Origin: Phoronis australis
Taxonomy: Eukaryota; Phoronida; Phoronidae
Assembly: GCA_002633005.1 (NCBI GenBank)
Contig: NMRA01000293.1
Coordinates: 1-64,000, forward strand
Length of the DNA: 64,000 bases
Direction of reading: 5' to 3'
The notes under the pieces were generated by a model. The model was not told the DNA's origin. It did not search any database and saw only the letters and a program-made list of their open reading frames with translations. Every line of letters starts with the position of its first letter. Positions within the stretch are counted from its first letter, which is position 1. The position numbers and the translations under genes were made by a program. Below are positions 58,201 through 64,000 of this stretch, one piece after another.

Positions 58201-60871
58201 ACATGACATGACACGATCACAATAATTTTGATTGAAAAGGGGCAGTATACCATTCTGTAAAAAACATCTTTTCATTCGAGTGACTTGCTGTTACAAAACC
58301 TGTCTCATTCTTCTCAAATGACGGTAATATGCAATCTTTTCCAATGGTGGTATCCACTGATATGCCAGTATTGGATTGAAATTCTTCCAACTGTTACCTC
58401 ATGCCATGGTGCCTGAATTATGTCTGGAACAGTGCTAAGGAATCCTTCTGCTGTAGATATTCTTTGTGATGCGTAAGAAGAACAGCCAAGTGACATCTCT
58501 GCATGTATTTCATCACGCTGTCATGCCTGCCTCCTGGTGGTTCGGAGTGAAGTTTGTGGCTGGTAAAGTGGGCTTTGTCTAAAAAGACTTTGCTAATTTG
58601 CTGGAAGTTCATTATGAGCCTTGTAGAAACTTGGTTGTCGTATATATTCTGCTCTTCAACTGTAGTGCAGTGGTTTTCTATAAATATTATATAGTTTTAT
58701 CTTGTTGTTCATTCTGTAAAGACCACTTAGTTACTCAGTAAACATTTGTCCTTGTGTTTGCCTGGTGTGCATTCTAGAGGTCTCTTCATACAACAATTAG
58801 ACAATGGATGGTGGGCAGTTGGTCTCTCTTGGTTACATTTACTGCCCCAAGCTTGAGTAAAGGGACATTATTGGTTTTTCATATCCGAAAATACATTTTT
58901 GGGATTCTTGATGGATGAGAAAACTACTTGAAATTATTAGCTTCAACTAAACGTATAAAACAACAAAATCTGTTGTGTTTTGTGATTTTATTATAAATTG
59001 CCAATTCTCACCATAATCTGCCAAAATTCACTGAAAACAACGCCTATGACTTTACCAATAAAACATGCTTTAAATACTCTGCCAGTTATCGAGTGACATT
59101 TAGGTCCGACAGCAGAGTTTTAGGTGGCAACCACTGTCATTGCAGGTTCGATTCCATGCTGGGGATGATCTCGAATAACCGCTGTGATTTTGTGAGATAA
59201 GTCTCATTGCCGTTTTGAATCTCCAACCCCTAGGTTGTAATCTGTTGCTCTGCAGGTAGAGCTAGACCCCACTCAATAAATGACAGAGTATTTTATATTC
59301 AACTGATAAAGTAATGGACTTTGTTTTGTGCAAAAGTCTGAAAGACAGTAGCGAGAATTGGTGATATGTAATAATTTTCTGTGTCAAAGCTAATAACTTT
59401 CAAAAAGTTTATCCAGTCCAACAATCAATCGTTTTTTGTCCGTAAAACCAATAATGTCTCCCTAATTTTAATTTGATACAGGTTTTACTTAAATAGTTAT
59501 TGCTGCATGAGAGGATTAAAATCCTTAATTGATAGAAAATGCCAAAATTGACTAATTGTTAGCAGCACATGTAAAGTTAGGATTAATTAGTGTTTTCTTG
59601 TATTTTTTTTTAGTAAAATGTGTTATTACTTATTGTTTTCAATTTTTGCTGTCTTAGACGAAAGTGTAATTGATTACTAAAAAACAAAACCACCAAATTT
59701 CACCCAGTCAGATGGTGTAATAATTAATTACATTTTCTTCATCTTGATGGTGTCTTAGTAAAATGACCATGTATTATTTACTTGAATACGACCCCCTGTC
59801 ATTTCCAGGTGGTTTCGGCACATTCCATTCGCTTCTCAACTCGTTCATTCACTTCCTGATGTACATCTACTATGGTTTGGCTGGCCTTGGACCCCAGTAT
59901 CAGAAGTACCTGTGGTGGAAGAGATACATGACCAAATTCCAGATTGTAAGTCCACTTAGCAATTAAAGTAAATCCTTCATGAGTCATCAGCTGATTTGGT
60001 GGGTTATTCGTTCCAATTGATGTAGGGTGAGTGAATGAGAGACAGGCGAGTCCCTCTGGGCAGTAGTACTCTCATTCATCGCAGGTTGCTTCTCAGCCAT
60101 AATTGGCACTCGCGTCTGCACATTTTCAGCAGTCTGGAATTGACACTGCAACCTTTCAGTTGAGGTACCACCGCAATCGTTACATACTGTTGGGCTTAAC
60201 ATTCATGGGTTTTCTCAGCCTTGATGAGCAAGCATCAAAAAGTTAACCTTGTCAGCATTTTGTCTGAGTCATGGAAAGTTGATTCTTCTTGTCTACTACT
60301 TGTTTAGTGGGTATTGTTGTTGATGAACGCGACAGATGTAATTACTGATCTGAGCTAAAAAATGCCACGACTTTCAATTGTACTCTCTGTCTTTCATGGA
60401 GATGAATGTTGATACGTGCTGAATTAACAGTTTTTAATACTCACTATCTAACCATATTTCTTTGATTAACAATGAGACTGTTTATTGAAGTTAACAACTG
60501 TGTCTTGTGACATTAGGCCACATGTTTCCCGAAAGAGAGCCAGGCTATGTTTCCTCAAAGCATTTTCGAGCTTTGTCCGCCCTTGAACTATTTGTTTGAA
60601 TAGGTTTCATTTAGGGTAACAATTCCGTAACAAATTTCTTGTAAATTTCCAGATCCAGTTCATTCTTGTCACCATGCACTCTACGCAGCTTCTCTTCTAC
60701 AAAGACTGCCCTTATCCCAAACTGTTCATCGTTTGGATTCTCGCCTATGCCGTCATCTTCCTAGTGCTGTTTGTTGACTTTTATCGTAAGTCATACAAGT
60801 TGAAACGTAAGCCTGATGCCTCATCTGCAAATGGGGTTGCCAATGGTGTCACTAAAAATAAAACCTCTTGA
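49205..60871 (+). CDS. very-long-chain fatty acid elongase, ELOVL1/7 type (7 coding exons, 279 aa)
   Basis: Coding exons: 49205-49253, 53625-53815, 57336-57416, 57921-57977, 58457-58562, 59809-59945 and 60653-60871 (840 nt, compatible phases). The family is the ER membrane 3-ketoacyl-CoA synthase that condenses acyl-CoA with malonyl-CoA. Diagnostic motifs: DPRV at 17-20, ENRKPFE at 52-58, the helix [16 protein letters not shown] at 119-134, the catalytic HVFHH at 142-146, WWFGVKF at 153-159 and [19 protein letters not shown] at 172-190. The tail KNKTS fits the KXKXX ER-retrieval signal. The length equals human ELOVL1 (279), and the sequence around [14 protein letters not shown] and QKYLWWKRY is closest, in my memory, to ELOVL7 and ELOVL1. 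I therefore leave the symbol open. Exon 1 is preceded by TTGCAG and an 11-nt leader. Confidence 0.93.
49385..49878. mobile_element. hAT-like MITE in elongase intron 1
   Basis: CAGGGCTTGGAAT at 49385-49397 and its exact reverse complement at 49866-49878, flanked on both sides by AGTTTT, a likely 6-bp target-site duplication. It is 494 bp and has no transposase. TTTCCGCG and its complement recur near both ends. The CAGGG terminus suggests the hAT superfamily, whose usual duplication is 8 bp. Confidence 0.8.
50313..50954. mobile_element. foldback element with 4 x 21-bp repeats in each arm
   Basis: Left end ATGAAGTGTCAAAGGGTTCT, right end its near reverse complement. The left arm has four 21-bp units of GCTTAATCTACATGTACTTTT type (50364-50447). 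The right arm has four units in reverse complement (50825-50908). The core (about 50500-50720) is the reverse complement of the MITE at 30890-31108, for example ATTATACCTCACACTGATTA and GTTGCTATAAGTACC. It lies in elongase intron 1. Confidence 0.85.
52190..52985. repeat. dispersed repeat with CCCCTAGTGGCAATTTT motifs
   Basis: Two adjoining blocks each carry GTGTCCCCTAGTGGCAATTT, a T-rich run and TTGACAGATTTT (52320-52400 and 52760-52840). TTTCGGATGGAT recurs. It is the opposite orientation of the repeat at 21730-23330. The right end (52951-52985) repeats 45461-45497. Confidence 0.7.
53625..53815 (+). CDS. elongase exon 2
   Basis: Completes Asp17, then residues 18-80: [14 protein letters not shown], the first membrane helix, [17 protein letters not shown], and the second helix to FME. 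Acceptor TTCTGCAG, donor GTATTG. Confidence 0.95.
54134..56239. mobile_element. TA-flanked inverted-repeat element, copy 2, inverted (2106 bp)
   Basis: Same element as 45885-47639 in opposite orientation, again with TA on both sides. Its right terminus is CCAAACGTTTACGG with one substitution. It contains an internal tandem duplication: about 55158-55515 is repeated at 55516-55850 (GGGATTCAGCACG, GCGAGTCACCTGTCAATCAC and neighbours), which explains its larger size. It lies in elongase intron 2. Confidence 0.87.
57336..57416 (+). CDS. elongase exon 3
   Basis: Residues 81-107, [20 protein letters not shown] then DSPKALR. Acceptor TTTTCAG, donor GTAGGC, phase 0 at both ends. Confidence 0.95.
57552..57635 (+). 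repeat. dispersed short repeat, copy B
   Basis: GAGAACCAGTTTTCTC, AAACTGGTTTTCAAAA and TGACTATTGCC, as at 39119-39215. Its first part is a small hairpin. It lies in elongase intron 3. Confidence 0.5.
57921..57977 (+). CDS. elongase exon 4
   Basis: Residues 108-126, [19 protein letters not shown]. Acceptor TTCCTAG, donor GTAAGT. The leading ATG is an internal Met, not a start. Confidence 0.95.
58457..58562 (+). CDS. elongase exon 5, catalytic histidine box
   Basis: Residues 127-161 and one base of Gly162. HVFHH is at 142-146 and the exon also contains [11 protein letters not shown]. Acceptor GCTGTAG, donor GTAAAG. The next intron (58563-59808) shows no supportable element; a GGTTCGATTCC near 59150 is discussed under rejected items. 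Confidence 0.96.
59809..59945 (+). CDS. elongase exon 6
   Basis: Completes Gly162, then 163-207: [40 protein letters not shown] and TKFQI. Acceptor TTTCCAG, donor GTAAGT. Confidence 0.96.
60653..60871 (+). CDS. elongase exon 7 and stop
   Basis: Residues 208-279 and TGA. It holds the last membrane helices ([20 protein letters not shown]), a basic cytosolic tail KLKRKP and the KNKTS end. Acceptor TTTCCAG. Confidence 0.95.
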   Translation: MQFILVTMHSTQLLFYKDCPYPKLFIVWILAYAVIFLVLFVDFYRKSYKLKRKPDASSANGVANGVTKNKTS

Positions 60872-61094
60872 GGATTGGATATGTTAGATTTTATTCTGGG
60901 ACTTTGTTCTATTTTACGCGTCATGAATTTGTTACGCTAGGCCTGTCAAAATTAGCCATTTTTAAGTATGATAGATGAATAAGTGCAAGTTTCCTTTTAG
61001 TGTGTGTTTGTTTATGTTGGCATATTGCAATTCTAGTCCTTATGGTCAATCATTGTAGGTTGTTGATGTACGGAATATAAGTAATGGTCACTTA

Positions 61095-61160
61095 CGGGTA
61101 TGAACCTGGTTCTCTAAGTCCTAGTCCCCTGTAAATGACTAGTGCCGAATAAACTACCAG
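61095..61160 (+). repeat. dispersed short repeat, copy C, with AATAAA
   Basis: GAACCTGGTTCTCTAAG, CCTGTAAATGACTAGTGCCGA, as in copies A and B. The AATAAA at 61148-61153 lies at its end, 277 nt after the elongase stop, and is the best poly(A) signal candidate for that gene. Confidence 0.5.
61148..61153 (+). terminator. candidate elongase poly(A) signal
   Basis: AATAAA followed within 40 nt by a GT/T-rich stretch (GGTTTTATTTGTGCTGCCTT). Confidence 0.5.
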
Positions 61161-64000
61161 CTTTCATGGCATGGTTTTATTTGTGCTGCCTTTATTGTTT
61201 ACAATGTTAGACTAAGTTGCTGTCGCTTGCTATATTTTGACTTAAAACCCAATGCGGTACCATCTTTGAAAACCATTGTTTTGGTTGACGTGTTTTTGGA
61301 CAGAACCCTTTTTGGTTCTTTATACAGTGAGTTAGCGTTCCTTGATAACAACAGGGACCAAGATTGACTGGTACCAGTTGTAAATTTTCTTTGAAGTTTG
61401 ACAACTGAGATCACACATTAAAGTCTTTGCGGGATATTGCCCTGCAGTATAAGCAAAGCTCATAATTAATTTCACTGTCTTGCGCTCACGATTATCTTGC
61501 ATTATGGCACATGCCTCTGGTCACTATGTTACTCGTATCAGCTCACTGTTTCATTCAGTTGTGTTTTATATCTCTGTGAATATGCAAGTTACATGATGTT
61601 CTTTTCTGATTTAAGGTTGGTGTAGAGAATTAAGATTTTTTACTTTTATTCTACTGAGCCATTTGTTGTCGTTGTGACCATCGGAGAGGTTCTATGACTT
61701 GTGGCTAATTATTTGACTAAACACATTATACCAGAGTTGGTCCAAATTAAAGCCTATCTTCAATGGTAACACATGTAAATTTGGTTCCTACACTATGTTA
61801 AGAGCATCGCTTTTAACCCACTAGTGCCATAAATTGCCAAATGTAACGAACTGTTAGGCGTATTAGCTTGCTTTTGTCTACGTCACCGCGAGAATCTTCT
61901 TTTCATTCAAACAGCTGCGAGTAACACGCACGCAAAGGTGTTCTGTTCAGACCCCTATTCAATACAACTTTTTGTTGTTTGTGGTGGGATCTCGCCGTGA
62001 CGCAACATGGCACGAAAAGGCAGCTTCACTTATCATTTGACGGGCTTACACTTGCATGATTGAACTTTCGTTTTCTTATTTACTCAGTCTTTGCTAGGAC
62101 TGTCTGGTTAGCCTAATACATCTAAAGTAACAAAATTCTGTTGAAGTTAGGCTTTAAGATGAGGCATTACAAGTTGGAATTGCAAGCCTACTGTTTGAAA
62201 TTTCGAAAATTTAAATTTAATCAAGGCATAGATATTAATTGCCTACAAAATACTACAATACCAGGCTTTAAACCGGGGCTTTGTGTAAAAAATTATTTTA
62301 TTTAAGGACTTACCGTAATGAAGTTGGTCTCAAACTGTTCCTAAGTGAAGTTAGAGATTTTAGGGCTTTGTAGCCCAGTTTGTAATAACTTGAGTCGAAG
62401 CAGAGCGTGAGCTGAAGATATAACGGACTGCCAGTTTGTCCCAAGCCCGGAGATCATTTCTAAACTGAGTAAAGAACAAGTTAAAACCAATTTTAGAGGG
62501 GTAAATGCCTAGACCTATTTTTTTTACACAAATCTCGGTTTGATGCTGCTTTAAATTTGTATTGAATGTGGCTCTTTGGGTGGTATAGGTAGCTGGTTGT
62601 TTTTGAGAAATAAGGATAAGTTGTTAAGAGAGTTCAGATTTTGATAAGAATGTTAGTTTTAGCTGCATTGTATATCTGTGATAAGACCATAACAATGTCA
62701 GTAGAAGTATCACATGTCTAACATAAATACATCTTAAATTAGAATTTTAATTAGTCTTAAGTGGTTCCGATGATATTTGAGAGAATGCACTTATTTTGCA
62801 TTATATATATCCTCAACATTTGGGTTTTTGAACATAGGTTGATTACATCTGTTATGTTTATAATCATTTTTCAACATAGTCCTTCCGAAGTTGCATTGGC
62901 TATGTGTATTTTGTCAAATGTTTGCATGTATTTATGTTGTAAATTTTGTTTAAATATCCTTGAGTCTTTAACTGCTGTTGTTTGACTTTAATTGAAATTC
63001 GCCTGTTGTGTTGAAAGGCCTAAGCAAGCAGTTTTTTATTTCGCTTTAGGCTGTGTATGTATTGGGGAAGCAGTTTAGGTGTTAAAGTGGTATTTAATTT
63101 GGGCTTTAAGGCAAAATGTAAATTTTGATTTAGGCCACTAACCTGTGCTGTACATGTAGTTTTGGTATTTGAATTTAGGAGATCCAGCAAGAAATTGTGC
63201 TGATTGAGCTAAATTGGCTATTTACTGAATTTCTGAGCAAATTAACTGCCATTTTTCAGTTTTGTATGTTTGTTTTAATTACTTGATTCCTCCACTGTGC
63301 TTTGTTGATCGTTAGCGACTGCAGACAAAGCTGTGTTTTTCAGACACTATTTGTTGTTGATAATAAAAAGGTCTGCCATCCATTATTTTCTGCTATGAAT
63401 TCCTGACAGTTACTTAGAAATTAATTGAGAAATTGTAATTCTGACACTGAATAAGAAGAGCTTGCATTTATTGTTATAAAACAGCCTGGTTTTGTTATTT
63501 GGATTAGAAAGGATTGTTAAGCTCGAGAATAACTGACGGGTCCTTATGGGGTTAGTTTCAGTCGCCAAATCGGAATAAATTTCAGCTGGACTGGAATGCC
63601 AACTCCCGCGCGTGACCCATGTTTTCTACTAGTATTAGAACTTCCGACTCCGAGATTGCACATGACTGGCCGCGAGAGTTTGCTTGTGAATTTGCCGTTG
63701 CCTGCTCGACTGAGTTTTGATAGTGTTGTAGTTATCAAATCGAGTCTAATTTCATTGCTTCATTTTCATTTTGTCACATACGTTCATGATGGAATCGTCA
63801 AGCGAGATTCTTGAGGTACTGCTCCGGACAATCCGCGATTTCTTGGTAAAATTAGTCAACAAACTCGCCAATTACGCACCGACCTGTGGGCGTGGCAGAT
63901 CGGTGGCCCTGACTGAATGCCGGAAATAGTTGGCCTCTGACATGTATCTTTTCAGCTCCAATCTTACAGCCGCTCTCGACAACCCATCAAACATGTTAGG
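61161..64000. other. right end: no gene seen
   Basis: AT-rich sequence with short frames only. The most GC-rich piece, 63570-63680, has a 72-codon frame without recognisable domain. If the elongase uses a later poly(A) site, part of this is its 3' UTR. Confidence 0.4.

Noticed and set aside
59100-59250. GGTTCGATTCC near 59150, a possible tRNA or tRNA-derived SINE B box
   Set aside because: The flanking bases do not form a T-stem and no A box or acceptor stem is seen. The same holds for GGTTCGATTT near 4618 and GGTTCGAGTTCC near 41310.
1-64000. CRISPR array, operon or prokaryotic gene cluster
   Set aside because: All genes have spliceosomal introns and the direct repeats are minisatellites or mobile elements with no regular spacer pattern.

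Overview
The window is animal nuclear DNA: AT-rich, with long introns, GT-AG splice sites and many transposon-derived repeats, but no rRNA, tRNA, CRISPR array or operon-like layout that I can support. The protein sequences fit a marine invertebrate (deuterostome or lophotrochozoan). I cannot name the species. It is a draft assembly: one run of 534 N (34051-34584) and single N at 4545, 22710, 42474 and 44902.

Four protein-coding genes can be rebuilt exon by exon. (1) An S-methyl-5'-thioadenosine phosphorylase (MTAP) gene on the + strand, eight exons from 6003 to 20442, 299 aa. Its first coding exon is only 30 nt and is separated from the rest by a 5.8 kb intron. (2) A TOE1-type DEDD deadenylase on the - strand, six coding exons from 30016 down to 23684, 462 aa, with a CCCH zinc finger. 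MTAP and TOE1 converge. (3) A small four-helix membrane protein resembling the DUF1761 family, + strand, two coding exons at 36361-36542 and 38116-38311, 125 aa. A second identical copy of its first exon lies at 33850-34031, next to the N gap. (4) A very-long-chain fatty acid elongase of the ELOVL1/ELOVL7 type, + strand, seven coding exons from 49205 to 60871, 279 aa. The four genes do not form a shared pathway; they are unrelated housekeeping or lipid genes lying next to each other.

The left end (1-6000) holds a GC-rich 57-bp minisatellite, a cluster of CTTAAG palindromes, a decayed transposon-type ORF and an inverted-repeat element. The MTAP introns carry several MITE-like elements and a Penelope-like GIY-YIG remnant. 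Between MTAP and TOE1 lies a dispersed repeat duplicated in tandem across a single N. The 31966-36560 region is duplicated exactly on either side of the N gap, which looks like two unmerged contig ends and not real biology. The stretch from 38500 to 49000 is gene-free and holds microsatellites, an identical 651-bp direct repeat pair and the first of two large TA-flanked inverted-repeat elements. The second copy, in opposite orientation, sits in ELOVL intron 2, so the pair brackets the first two coding exons of ELOVL. From 61154 to 64000 I see no gene.

I found no convincing new multi-gene system. The points most worth a second look are the bracketing inverted elements, the DUF1761-like gene with a 74-bp unit triplicated across its stop codon, the ATT microsatellite forming an MTAP splice acceptor, and the assembly duplications that would mislead an automatic annotation.
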